DNA of 64,000 nt from Tenacibaculum holothuriorum (GTDB taxonomy: Bacteria > Bacteroidota > Bacteroidia > Flavobacteriales > Flavobacteriaceae). Location of the stretch: NCBI RefSeq assembly GCF_002120225.1, contig NZ_LAPZ01000015.1, forward strand, positions 1-64,000, written 5' to 3'. This document shows positions 44,058 through 52,022 of the stretch, one piece after another. Numbering within the stretch: position 1 is the first letter of the stretch; every line of letters begins with the position of its first letter. The notes beneath the pieces are model-generated. The model ran no database searches. It had not been told where the DNA came from and worked only from the letters and a program-made list of their open reading frames with translations. The position numbers were made by a program, and so were the translations under genes.

Positions 44058-44123
44058 CAAAGATATGACAGCAGTTAAGTTTTTTAAATGGGTTTTCCGC
44101 AAGTTGAAGTGTAATTTTCCGCA
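44058..44123 (-). promoter_or_regulatory. Promoter with paired TGCGG sites for the small peptide gene
   Basis: On the minus strand TGCGGAAAA starts at 44123 and again at 44101, exactly 22 bases (two helical turns) apart. The second reads TGCGGAAAACCC, and the -7 box TATCTTTG starts 36 bases after it at 44065. No TTG lies at -33. The spacing fits a dimeric activator bound just upstream of RNA polymerase. Confidence 0.65.
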
Positions 44124-44149
44124 GAGTGATTTAATAATAAGTGTTTTGC

Positions 44150-44190
44150 AAAAAAAAGCAATCAGTATATTTATACTGATTGCTTTTTTT
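44150..44190. terminator. Strong hairpin terminator, usable in both directions
   Basis: AAAAAAAGCAATCAGTAT pairs without mismatch with ATACTGATTGCTTTTTTT around a four-base loop, with A and T runs on the outer sides. On the minus strand it ends the candidate small RNA and any read-through from the response regulator gene. Confidence 0.9.
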
Positions 44191-44240
44191 GTTTTTCCCT
44201 TCTTTTCTTAGAATTTTTCCCAAGTGCGATGTCAAATTCT
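44150..44240 (-). ncRNA. Candidate small RNA of about 90 bases
   Basis: From a -7 box TAAATTTG (44253-44246) a transcript should begin near 44240 and stop at a strong terminator. It would fold a 5' hairpin (AGAATTT 44240-44234 with AAATTCT 44216-44210), then a purine-rich single-stranded stretch (44209-44191), then an 18-base-pair terminator stem (44190-44151) and eight T. No ATG-started frame is present; a TTG-started frame reads through the terminator and is unlikely. Size and layout are those of a trans-acting sRNA. It overlaps nothing else and accounts for the otherwise empty 44009-44316 interval together with its promoter. Confidence 0.5.
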
Positions 44241-44245
44241 GTTTA

Positions 44246-44311
44246 CAAATTTAAAAGGGAGTTGTGTTTTTATAAAAGGGATATCCGCATAAAAAAGTGC
44301 AAAATTCCGCA
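44246..44311 (-). promoter_or_regulatory. Promoter with paired TGCGG sites for the candidate small RNA
   Basis: On the minus strand TGCGG starts at 44311 and 44289, again exactly 22 bases apart. The second reads TGCGGATATCCC, and the -7 box TAAATTTG starts at 44253, again 36 bases further. The architecture is the same as at 44058-44123. The sites lie just past the stop codon of the response regulator gene. Confidence 0.65.
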
Positions 44312-44316
44312 AATGA

Positions 44317-44994
44317 TTAATCTAGTATTCCCAACTCTTTAGCTTTTAATACTAAATCAGTATTGTTAATAGCATTTAAATCGGTTCTTAATTTTGCTAA
44401 TTTGCTTTCGATAGATCTTATTTTTAGTGGAGATCCATCACTTTTTTTTATGACTCCTTCCATATTGTTGATTTTTGCGTGCTTAGGAAGTTCTTTAAGT
44501 ATTTGTATAGCAATTTCATCCATTTGAATTTCAATTAAAGCTCTTTTTAAGAGTTTTTGATGAATTTCATGAGTGTAATATACTTCGCCAGCTAACATTT
44601 TTTGAATTGCAAAGTTTAACTCACTTGTATTGCAATTACTTTTAAGAATATAAGCAGATGGATTTAAATTATGAATTACGTTATAAACTCTATTAGTTTC
44701 TGTATGACCAGTAATTACTCCTACTTTAATATTTAACTCTTCTTGTTTAATGGCTTTAATTAGCGCTTCGCCACCATCTAATTGAGAGTTTTCAGTAGTG
44801 TTGTCAAAGCTTAAATCAGTAAATAAAATATGAAAAGGTTCTTGATTTCTTTGTGCTTTTATTTTTGAAAACGCTTGATCACAAGAAGAGGCTGTTTCTA
44901 CTTCTAAACCATCAATACCTTTTAGGTTAGATAGTATACCTTCAATTATTAATTGATGATCGTCAGCAATAAGAATTTTAATTTTTTCAGACAT
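44317..44994 (-). CDS. Response regulator with LuxR-like C-terminal domain
   Basis: Protein of 225 residues. The receiver has the acidic pair in IADDHQ (10-12) and phosphoacceptor Asp60 in LFTDLSF, with a loop longer than usual around 65-75. The C-terminal 80 residues resemble a divergent NarL/LuxR helix-turn-helix: a first helix DEIAIQILKELPKHAKINNM and the recognition part LKIRSIESKLAKLRTDL, where RSIESKL corresponds to the usual RTVESHR. It overlaps the TPR-kinase gene by eight bases and is its clear partner. The sites at 44058-44311, just downstream, are good candidates for its targets. Confidence 0.85.
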   Translation of the reverse strand: MSEKIKILIADDHQLIIEGILSNLKGIDGLEVETASSCDQAFSKIKAQRNQEPFHILFTDLSFDNTTENSQLDGGEALIKAIKQEELNIKVGVITGHTETNRVYNVIHNLNPSAYILKSNCNTSELNFAIQKMLAGEVYYTHEIHQKLLKRALIEIQMDEIAIQILKELPKHAKINNMEGVIKKSDGSPLKIRSIESKLAKLRTDLNAINNTDLVLKAKELGILD

Positions 44995-46834
44995 TTAGTG
45001 GTATTTGAATATGGGTTTTGGTTCCTTTACCAACTTCACTTTCAATAGTAAGAGTTCCGTTTAACTCTTCTACTCGTTCTTGCATGTTGTGTAAACCAAT
45101 TCCTTTTTTACTGTTATTAATGTCAAAACCTTTGCCATTATCAGTAATATTCAAAAATACAGATTTTTTATGTACCGAAAAATCTATGGTAATTAAGTTT
45201 GCTTCGGCGTGTTTTTGAGTGTTTTGAATACACTCTCTTATACTTAAATATAAAAGTCGTTTTATAGAGTTATTAATTTTGGTCCACTCAATGTCATTAA
45301 CTCCGTTTACTTTAATTCTGAAATCTAAAGTGAAATAATCACTTACTAGATTTATTATTTGGTCTTTAAAAGGAACTTTGTCGAAACTCACACTACTTAA
45401 TTGATGCGATAAATTACGCACATTGTCTTTTACTGTGTTTAACTTTTGAGCCTCTTCTAATAGGTTAGAACCTTCTAATTTTTGATGGATTAAACGTAGA
45501 TCACCAGCGACTTCGTCGTGTAAAGATTTAGCGATTTGCTGACGTTCATGTTCTCTAGCTTCTATTTTTTGTAATTGTGCTTGGTATATTAGTTTTCTTC
45601 TTCTTAATGAGAAGAAGGAAATACTTAAACCAAATAATAAAATCCCAATAAAAGCTGCTAACCAACCAATAGTTTTTTGTTGCTTTTGATACGTTATTTC
45701 TGCTTGTTTTTTTTCGTTATCGGTTTTAAGTATTGTATTTTCTTTTTCTTTTTTTTCTGTTTCGTATCTAACTTTAGCAAATTGGTTTTTTAAGACACGT
45801 TCCTTTTGAATTGCTCTGTCTTTTTTTTCAGTATACTCTTTTAAGTATTTTATTGATTCTTTTTTAGGGCTTAATTCTGCTAACAATTCTAGAGCTAAAA
45901 GCTCTTCTTTTTCAAAATGAGTGTTTTGAGTTAAACCTAATGCGTTTTTAGCATGCTCTTTAGCTTTAGAAAGATTGTTGTTTTCTTTATGGAAATGAGA
46001 AATATTAATATGATTTCTAATTATTCCTAATAAATCCTTAATAGAAGTATTAATTTTTAATGCTTCGTTATACTGATTCAGGACATTTCTGTAATTTTTT
46101 AATGAAAAATTACTCCAAGCAATGTTTTCTATAAGTAGAGCATATTGTTTTGGATATTTTTGTTGAATACTATCATATTTTAATCCTTTTTTAAAGTATT
46201 TAATTGCCTCTTTATTTCGATTTACTCGTTGAAGAGCAAGTCCTTTGTTGTTAATAACTCTAATTATTTCTAAATCATGTTTTTTTTGTTTTTGAGATAA
46301 AAAAGTTATACTTAAATCATAATATTTTAGAGCTTCTTCAGGTTCTTTTCTATCGCAATAAATATTACCTAACAAATTATAGAGGCTATATTTTTTGAGT
46401 GATAATTTAGAGTTTTCTATATATTTTAAGGCAAGTATAGTATTTATTTCACTTCCTAAGTAATCATTAGCTCTATATTGAATATCAGCAATATCAGCTA
46501 GTCTCCTACCTGCGGTTAAAGTGTCACCAATTTTTAATAATAGATTTTTAGAGGCATGATAATAATGATAAGCACTATCAGATATGTGCTTGTGATTATA
46601 GTAATAAGCTAAAAAGAAATGACACTTTTCAATTTCTTTAGAAGATTTAGCAAAAGGTAAGGCGAAATAGGTATGTTTTTTAAATGAATCAAATTGATTT
46701 GAATTTAAAAAAAATAGAGCTTTATTTATTTTTTGACTAAATAGAATCGAATCATGTTTTACTTTGTTTTTATCGTGTTGGCTAAAACTAAATAAAGTTG
46801 TTAATGTAATAAAGAGAAAAAAATATAAACGCAT
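44987..46834 (-). CDS. TPR-containing sensor histidine kinase (HisKA_3 type)
   Basis: Protein of 615 residues. A signal peptide (about 1-18, ending LFSFSQ) leads to a periplasmic sensor of five or more tetratricopeptide repeats (about 60-320; EEALKYYDLSITFL and KEAIKYFKKGLKYD are clear units). A transmembrane helix near 388-410 (IGWLAAFIGILLFGLSISFF) is followed by a short coiled coil and a HisKA_3 segment with phosphoacceptor His439 in SLHDEVAGD, then a HATPase domain (ECIQNTQKHAEA, NITDNGKGFD, GIGLHNMQERVEEL). The TPR sensor suggests that the stimulus is a peptide or protein in the periplasm, which is inference. A terminator hairpin lies immediately upstream. Confidence 0.9.
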   Translation of the reverse strand: MRLYFFLFITLTTLFSFSQHDKNKVKHDSILFSQKINKALFFLNSNQFDSFKKHTYFALPFAKSSKEIEKCHFFLAYYYNHKHISDSAYHYYHASKNLLLKIGDTLTAGRRLADIADIQYRANDYLGSEINTILALKYIENSKLSLKKYSLYNLLGNIYCDRKEPEEALKYYDLSITFLSQKQKKHDLEIIRVINNKGLALQRVNRNKEAIKYFKKGLKYDSIQQKYPKQYALLIENIAWSNFSLKNYRNVLNQYNEALKINTSIKDLLGIIRNHINISHFHKENNNLSKAKEHAKNALGLTQNTHFEKEELLALELLAELSPKKESIKYLKEYTEKKDRAIQKERVLKNQFAKVRYETEKKEKENTILKTDNEKKQAEITYQKQQKTIGWLAAFIGILLFGLSISFFSLRRRKLIYQAQLQKIEAREHERQQIAKSLHDEVAGDLRLIHQKLEGSNLLEEAQKLNTVKDNVRNLSHQLSSVSFDKVPFKDQIINLVSDYFTLDFRIKVNGVNDIEWTKINNSIKRLLYLSIRECIQNTQKHAEANLITIDFSVHKKSVFLNITDNGKGFDINNSKKGIGLHNMQERVEELNGTLTIESEVGKGTKTHIQIPLNV

Positions 46835-46845
46835 TTATAAAAATT

Positions 46846-46875
46846 ATAAAACCATCACAACAGTGATGGTTTTAT
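46846..46875 (-). terminator. Hairpin between peptide gene and kinase gene
   Basis: ATAAAACCATCAC and GTGATGGTTTTAT form a perfect 13-base-pair stem with a four-base loop, followed on the minus strand by a T-rich stretch that ends just before the kinase ATG. It can end or attenuate transcription from the peptide gene into the kinase. Confidence 0.75.
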
Positions 46876-46885
46876 GAGTAATAGG

Positions 46886-47017
46886 TTATTTTTTTTCTAC
46901 TGTGTTTTCATCACCATCATTCCCTCCTGGTTTGTCAGGGTCTGTAGTACCACTACCACCACCAGGGATAATATTCATAGCAAATCTCATTTCGTTTTCT
47001 TTAAATACGCTTTTCAT
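46886..47017 (-). CDS. Small Gly-rich peptide of 43 residues upstream of the kinase
   Basis: ATG 47017 opens 43 codons ending TAA 46888-46886. The product starts MKSVFKENEMRFAMNIIPGG, followed by G, SGTTDPDKPGGND and an acidic tail ending TVEKK. The first 20 residues end in a double glycine, like leaders removed by peptidase-containing ABC exporters; the remainder is polar and disordered. I do not recognise a family. It is 51 bases upstream of the TPR-kinase gene with a terminator hairpin in between, an arrangement like a signal-peptide gene preceding its receptor. No clear -7 box could be placed upstream, so expression is less certain than for the peptide at 43910. Confidence 0.5.
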   Translation of the reverse strand: MKSVFKENEMRFAMNIIPGGGSGTTDPDKPGGNDGDENTVEKK

Positions 47018-47120
47018 AATAATTAGATAAATTGATAATTAATAAATAATACTTGTACTTATTAGAGGGGTTAAAGCGTTCTAAAATTAGCGGTTTCCCT
47101 ATAAAAAAACAAGGTTTTAA

Positions 47121-47645
47121 CTATAATTTATTTAATAAGTCCCATAAAACGACTCCACAACTCACAGAAATATTTAAAGAATGTTTGGTTCCTAATTGCG
47201 GAATTTCAATACAACCATCTGATTTTGAAACTACTTCTTGTTGTACTCCTTTTACTTCATTTCCAAAAACGATGGCATGTTTTTTATTTGATTCAGGAGA
47301 GAAATTATTAAGCATTGTGCTGTTTTCAGCTTGTTCTATAGCATATACTTTTATGTTCTCTTTTTGTAACTTTTCAATTAAAGTTAAAGTGTCTTCTACA
47401 TATTCCCATTCAACAGACTCGGTAGCACCTAATGCAGTTTTATGTATTTCTTTGTTGGGTGGAGTTGCTGTAATTCCACACAAATAAATTTTTTCAATTA
47501 AAAAAGCATCCGAAGTTCTAAAAACTGAGCCTACATTATTTAAACTTCTTATGTTGTCTAAAACTACAATTAAAGGTGTTTTTTTAGCTTGTTTAAACTC
47601 ATCTACACTAATTCTACCTAACTCGTTGTTTTTAAGTTTTCGCAT
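47121..47645 (-). CDS. SpoU/TrmH-family RNA methyltransferase
   Basis: Protein of 174 residues with the SPOUT knot fold, methylating a ribose 2'-hydroxyl in tRNA or rRNA. All three motifs are visible: LDNIRSLNNVGSVFRTSDAF (motif 1 with the catalytic Asn-Arg), VFGNEVKGV (motif 2) and IEIPQLGTKHSLNISVSCG (motif 3). There is no extra N-terminal RNA-binding domain, so it is the short form common in Bacteroidota. It is divergent from mutS with 89 bases between. The exact target RNA is unknown. Confidence 0.9.
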   Translation of the reverse strand: MRKLKNNELGRISVDEFKQAKKTPLIVVLDNIRSLNNVGSVFRTSDAFLIEKIYLCGITATPPNKEIHKTALGATESVEWEYVEDTLTLIEKLQKENIKVYAIEQAENSTMLNNFSPESNKKHAIVFGNEVKGVQQEVVSKSDGCIEIPQLGTKHSLNISVSCGVVLWDLLNKL

Positions 47646-47699
47646 GTTTTATTTTTTTATTGTGAATAACTTGAAATACAAGAAACTTGAAAGTTTTTC

Positions 47700-47707
47700 T
47701 ATCTTCG
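47700..47707 (+). promoter_or_regulatory. Likely -7 box TATCTTCG of mutS
   Basis: One base off TAnnTTTG, 28 bases before the TTG start of mutS. Confidence 0.4.
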
Positions 47708-47734
47708 CAAAACTAATTTAAAATTCCGAAACAC

Positions 47735-50344
47735 TTGGCAAAAACAAAGGCAAAAAAGGTAACTCCGTTAATGCAACAATACAATGGGATTAAAGTAAAA
47801 TACCCAGATGCAATGTTACTTTTTAGAGTTGGAGATTTTTATGAAACATTTGGTGATGATGCTAAAAAAGCCGCTGAGGTACTTGGAATTATTTTAACCA
47901 AAAGAGGTGCAGGTAGCGAAAGTGAAACTGCCTTGGCTGGTTTTCCACACCATTCTTTAAACACATACTTACCTAAATTGGTAAAAGCAGGGTTGCGTGT
48001 TGCTATTTGCGATCAGTTAGAAGACCCTAAAATGACTAAGAAAATTGTAAAACGTGGTGTTACGGAATTGGTAACTCCAGGAGTTGCCTTAAACGACGAA
48101 GTTTTACAAACTAAAACCAACAACTTTTTAGCCTCTGTACACTTCGGAAAGAAACTATTAGGTGTTTCGTTTTTAGATGTATCTACTGGAGAGTTTTTAA
48201 TAGCACAAGGAAACGAAGAGTATATCGATAAGCTATTGCAAAATTTTTCACCAAGTGAAGTTTTAGTACAAAAACAACATAAACAACGTTTTTTAGAGCT
48301 GTTTACTGATAGATTCCACAGTTTTTATTTAGAAGACTGGGTTTTTCAAAAAGATTACGGATATGAAAACCTTACCAATCATTTTAAAGTACAAAACCTA
48401 AAAGGATTTGGTGTAGAGGAATTGGATCATGGAATTGTTTCTGCTGGAGCTATTTTATATTACTTATCAGAAACACAGCATAATAAATTATCGCACATAC
48501 AATCTATAGGAAGAATCTTAGAAGATAATTATGTGTGGATGGACCGTTTTACGGTAAAGAATTTAGAATTATATGGAGGAAACTCAGTAAATTCGGTTAC
48601 TTTATTAGATGTTATTGATAAAACGATTTCTCCTATGGGAGGGCGTTTATTAAAACGATGGTTAGCACTTCCGTTAAAAGACATCGATCAAATTAAGAGT
48701 CGCCATGAATTGGTTTCTTTTTTATTAGAAGACGAATCATTTTTCGATACAGTTACCTATCAATTGCAGCAGGTTTCAGATATAGAGCGATTGATTTCTA
48801 AAGTAGCTACTGGTAAAGTTTCTCCTAGAGAAGTAGTACTATTGAAAAACTCTTTAAAGGCCATTCACCCTATTAAAAATACTGCGGAAGCAAGTAAAAA
48901 TGCTGCCGTAAAAATGATAGGAAAATTGTTAGATAATTGTGATGAATTGGTAGCAAAAATTACTGCTTCTTTGTTTGACGAAGCTCCTGTAAATATTAAC
49001 AAAGGAAATGCTATTGCAACCGGAGTTTCTAGTGAGTTAGATGAATTAAGAGCTATTGCCAATTCTGGAAAACAGTATTTAGACAATATGTTGGCTCGTG
49101 AAACCGAAAGAACTGGAATTCCGAGTTTAAAAATTGCCTTTAACAACGTGTTTGGATACTATATTGAAGTACGAAACACACATAAAGATAAAGTGCCAGA
49201 AGAATGGATTCGTAAACAAACTTTGGTAAATGCAGAACGTTATATTACCGAGGAATTAAAAGAATACGAAACCAAGATTTTAGGAGCTGAAGAAAAAATT
49301 CAACAATTAGAAGTTGAATTGTTTGGGGAGTTAATTCAATATATCATTCAATTTGTACCACAAGTACAAAGCAATGCACAATTGGTAGCACAAATAGACT
49401 GTTTGTTATCCTTTGCAACTTTAGCAAAAGAAAATGAGTATGTGCGTCCAGCTATGGATATAACTACTGATTTAGATATTAAAAACGGTCGACACCCAGT
49501 AATTGAAAAACAATTACCTATTGGTGAAGAATATGTTGCAAACAGTGTGTTGTTGAACCGAGAGAATCAGCAAATTATTATGATCACTGGACCTAACATG
49601 TCTGGTAAGTCTGCTATTTTACGTCAAACGGCTTTAATTGTTTTATTAGCGCAAATAGGAAGTTATGTACCTGCAGAAACAGCTCGAATTGGTATTGTCG
49701 ACAAGATTTTTACCAGAGTAGGTGCTAGTGATAATATTTCTATGGGAGAAAGTACCTTTATGGTAGAAATGAATGAAACTGCTTCTATTCTAAACAATGT
49801 TTCTGACCGTAGTTTGGTGTTGTTAGATGAAATAGGTCGTGGTACTTCTACCTATGATGGTATTTCTATTGCTTGGGCTATTACTGAGTATTTACATGAG
49901 CATCCATCAAAAGCAAAAACCTTATTTGCTACGCATTACCATGAGTTAAACGAAATGACTACCACATTTGAACGTATTAAGAACTTTAACGTATCGGTAA
50001 AAGAGTTAAAAGACAGTATAATCTTTTTAAGAAAGCTTGTGGAAGGTGGAAGTAATCATAGTTTTGGTATCCACGTGGCAAAATTAGCAGGAATGCCTAA
50101 TTTAGTAATTAAACGTGCTAATAAAATTTTACAAAAATTAGAAGAAAACCATTCTCATAGTGAGGTAAAAGACTCTTTAAAAGAAGCTCAAGATGAAGAA
50201 TTGCAATTGAGTTTCTTCCAATTAGACGATCCGTTATTAGAAGATTTAAGAGAAGAAATTCTTACCACCAATATAGATACACTTACACCTATTGAAGCTT
50301 TAATGAAGTTGAATGAAATTAAGCGTATGCTTACAAAAAAGTAA
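47735..50344 (+). CDS. mutS: DNA mismatch repair protein MutS
   Basis: Protein of 869 residues that recognises base mismatches and small loops. The N-terminal mismatch-binding motif is [13 protein letters not shown] (Phe-x-Glu as FYE at about 36-38). The ATPase domain has [15 protein letters not shown] (Walker A), [17 protein letters not shown] (Walker B) and [10 protein letters not shown]. The C-terminal end matches the MutS1 type. The start is TTG 47735 ([17 protein letters not shown]), which fits the usual N-terminus better than the next ATG inside the conserved region. A REP-like palindrome follows the gene. Confidence 0.97.
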   Translation: MAKTKAKKVTPLMQQYNGIKVKYPDAMLLFRVGDFYETFGDDAKKAAEVLGIILTKRGAGSESETALAGFPHHSLNTYLPKLVKAGLRVAICDQLEDPKMTKKIVKRGVTELVTPGVALNDEVLQTKTNNFLASVHFGKKLLGVSFLDVSTGEFLIAQGNEEYIDKLLQNFSPSEVLVQKQHKQRFLELFTDRFHSFYLEDWVFQKDYGYENLTNHFKVQNLKGFGVEELDHGIVSAGAILYYLSETQHNKLSHIQSIGRILEDNYVWMDRFTVKNLELYGGNSVNSVTLLDVIDKTISPMGGRLLKRWLALPLKDIDQIKSRHELVSFLLEDESFFDTVTYQLQQVSDIERLISKVATGKVSPREVVLLKNSLKAIHPIKNTAEASKNAAVKMIGKLLDNCDELVAKITASLFDEAPVNINKGNAIATGVSSELDELRAIANSGKQYLDNMLARETERTGIPSLKIAFNNVFGYYIEVRNTHKDKVPEEWIRKQTLVNAERYITEELKEYETKILGAEEKIQQLEVELFGELIQYIIQFVPQVQSNAQLVAQIDCLLSFATLAKENEYVRPAMDITTDLDIKNGRHPVIEKQLPIGEEYVANSVLLNRENQQIIMITGPNMSGKSAILRQTALIVLLAQIGSYVPAETARIGIVDKIFTRVGASDNISMGESTFMVEMNETASILNNVSDRSLVLLDEIGRGTSTYDGISIAWAITEYLHEHPSKAKTLFATHYHELNEMTTTFERIKNFNVSVKELKDSIIFLRKLVEGGSNHSFGIHVAKLAGMPNLVIKRANKILQKLEENHSHSEVKDSLKEAQDEELQLSFFQLDDPLLEDLREEILTTNIDTLTPIEALMKLNEIKRMLTKK

Positions 50345-50349
50345 TCGTA

Positions 50350-50421
50350 AAAATGTCATTCTGAGCAGAGCGAAGAATCTTATTTTTTACAGATTCTTCA
50401 TTTCATTCAGAATGACATTTT
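50350..50421. repeat. REP-like palindromic element after mutS
   Basis: A 31-base arm AAAATGTCATTCTGAGCAGA-onward (50350-50380) is followed by a ten-base loop and a complementary arm ending AATGACATTTT (50391-50421), with a few mismatches in the middle. The core GTCATTCTGAGC...GAAGAATC is, from memory, a widespread interspersed element in Bacteroidota genomes. It sits between two converging genes and can also act as a terminator. Confidence 0.75.
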
Positions 50422-50432
50422 GATGTTTTATA

Positions 50433-51227
50433 CTATAACTTTCCTCTTAATACTAATACGGGAACCTTACAGTGAAATTCTTTCTTTAAAATTGTATTCT
50501 TTTCCCAAAGCTTTTGAAAAAAACCTCTATTTCTTCTAAATACACACAATAAATCTGGGTTATTAGATTGAAAATGCTCTAAAACCCCCTGAAAAGTAGT
50601 TGCGTTTTCTGTGATGGTAAGATCAGATTTAATATTTTCTAGTTCCACATCTAACATTAAATCATCTTTAGTATGTGAAGGTGTTTTAACTAACAATAAA
50701 TTAGACACAGGATTAAAAATGTCTAATACTTTTTTTAAAGGGTCTAGCACATTTTCATTATTAATAATTCCTGATTTAAATGCTGTTAAAACTCTTTTAA
50801 TAGGTGTAAATTGATAACCATCAGGAATTATTAACATAGGAATATTGGTTTGTTTTAAAACACTTCCTGATGTATTTCCTAAAAAAACTTCTTCTTTAAT
50901 TGAGTTGCTCTTAGGTCCCATAATAATTAAATCAACTCCTAATTCTCTGTCAATAGAAGTAATACTTTCTAATACATCACCCTTAGCAGTAATTAGCTTA
51001 ATATCTACATCTTTTCTGTCAACAGCATTTACCATAGTACGTAAGTATAAGTTGGTTTCGCGTTGCATGGTATCATCAGCATTTACAAAAGCACCAGCTT
51101 TCGATAAAATTTTATAAGCTCGCATTACAAATACTTTTGCACTAATTTCTTTCGCAAAATTAATTGCGTATTGTAATGTGTTTATTGAATTTTCAGAAGA
51201 CCCAATAGGAACTAAAATATGCTTCAT
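50433..51227 (-). CDS. Universal stress protein, two tandem Usp domains
   Basis: Cytoplasmic protein of 264 residues. The first Usp domain (1-135) starts KHILVPIGSSENSINTLQYA and has the nucleotide-binding pattern IIMGPKSNSIKEEVFLGNTS followed by GSVLKQTNIPMLIIPD (G-x2-G-x9-G-S/T). The second domain (about 145-264) is more divergent and ends KKEFHCKVPVLVLRG without a full binding loop. Such tandem proteins respond to stress or growth arrest; the ligand (often ATP or AMP) is inferred. A perfect -7 box TACCTTTG lies upstream. It converges with mutS. Confidence 0.9.
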   Translation of the reverse strand: MKHILVPIGSSENSINTLQYAINFAKEISAKVFVMRAYKILSKAGAFVNADDTMQRETNLYLRTMVNAVDRKDVDIKLITAKGDVLESITSIDRELGVDLIIMGPKSNSIKEEVFLGNTSGSVLKQTNIPMLIIPDGYQFTPIKRVLTAFKSGIINNENVLDPLKKVLDIFNPVSNLLLVKTPSHTKDDLMLDVELENIKSDLTITENATTFQGVLEHFQSNNPDLLCVFRRNRGFFQKLWEKNTILKKEFHCKVPVLVLRGKL

Positions 51228-51259
51228 TTTTCAATTTTTTTAAGTAAAATAATGAATAA

Positions 51260-51267
51260 CAAAGGTA
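51260..51267 (-). promoter_or_regulatory. -7 box TACCTTTG of the universal stress protein gene
   Basis: Perfect TAnnTTTG match on the minus strand, 33 bases before ATG 51227. Confidence 0.55.
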
Positions 51268-51305
51268 AATATTTTATAAGAAGGTAGATAATAGTTTTAA
51301 AAATA

Positions 51306-52022
51306 CTATTTATGGAGGCTTTGAAGCTTACTTAAAATTATATTTTTATAGTTACCACCAATAGGAATTTCTATTTTACCTATTTCTACATCGTCTTTAG
51401 TGTAGGCAGTAACTTTATTAGTATTAACTATATAAGAACGATGTACTCTGGTAAAACGATTATCTAGTTCAGTTTCAAAAACAGAGATTTTATATTTAAT
51501 TGTATGCGTTTCTCTTTCTAAATGAATTTTAATATAATCCTTTAAACTTTCAATATATAAAACTTCTTTAAATAAGATTTTAATTTGCTTTCTTCCTTTT
51601 GAAATAAACAAAAAATCGTTTTTTAGTTCTTTTTCAGATGTAACATCTCTTTCTTTTTCAGAAGCTTTTTGTGTAGCTAAAAACTTTTGAATGGCTTTAA
51701 AAAACCGATCAAAAACTATAGGTTTTAATAAATAATCTACAGCATTCAATTCAAAGCCATCAATAGCATAATTTCTATAAGCTGTTGTAAAAATTACTTT
51801 GGGCTTTTGCACTAAGTTTTTAAAAAAATCAGTACCCTTTAATACAGGCATTTCTATATCTAAAAACAATAAATCTATTTGATTATTATTTAAAATTTCA
51901 CTGGCTTCAATAGCGCTTGCACAAGAAGCTACCAATTCAAAATTAGGAACTTGAGAAACGTACGCTTCTAATAGTTCTCTTGCTAATTTTTCATCATCAA
52001 TAATTAGGCATTTGTGGCTCAT
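51306..52022 (-). CDS. LytTR-family response regulator
   Basis: Protein of 238 residues. The receiver domain carries the acidic pair in IIDDEKLAREL and phosphoacceptor Asp55 in LFLDIEMP, with FTTAYRNYAIDGFELNAVDY and LLKPI later. The LytTR DNA-binding domain (about 130-235) shows ILYIESLKDYIKIHL and RFTRVHRSYIVN. Such regulators bind paired direct repeats. It overlaps the LytS-like kinase gene by four bases (ATGA), so the two form a two-component system. Its targets are not evident here; the YceI/receptor genes transcribed away from the kinase are candidates by position only. Confidence 0.92.
   Translation of the reverse strand: MSHKCLIIDDEKLARELLEAYVSQVPNFELVASCASAIEASEILNNNQIDLLFLDIEMPVLKGTDFFKNLVQKPKVIFTTAYRNYAIDGFELNAVDYLLKPIVFDRFFKAIQKFLATQKASEKERDVTSEKELKNDFLFISKGRKQIKILFKEVLYIESLKDYIKIHLERETHTIKYKISVFETELDNRFTRVHRSYIVNTNKVTAYTKDDVEIGKIEIPIGGNYKNIILSKLQSLHK

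Noticed and set aside
44014..44211. A 65-codon plus-strand frame between the peptide gene and the regulator
   Set aside because: It runs through the strong terminator hairpin and opposes all promoter signals; the minus-strand interpretation explains every element.
47086..47096. TTAGCGGTTTC near the 43-residue peptide gene as another TGCGG site
   Set aside because: The first base differs, the orientation would face the methyltransferase gene, and no TAnnTTTG follows at the fixed spacing.
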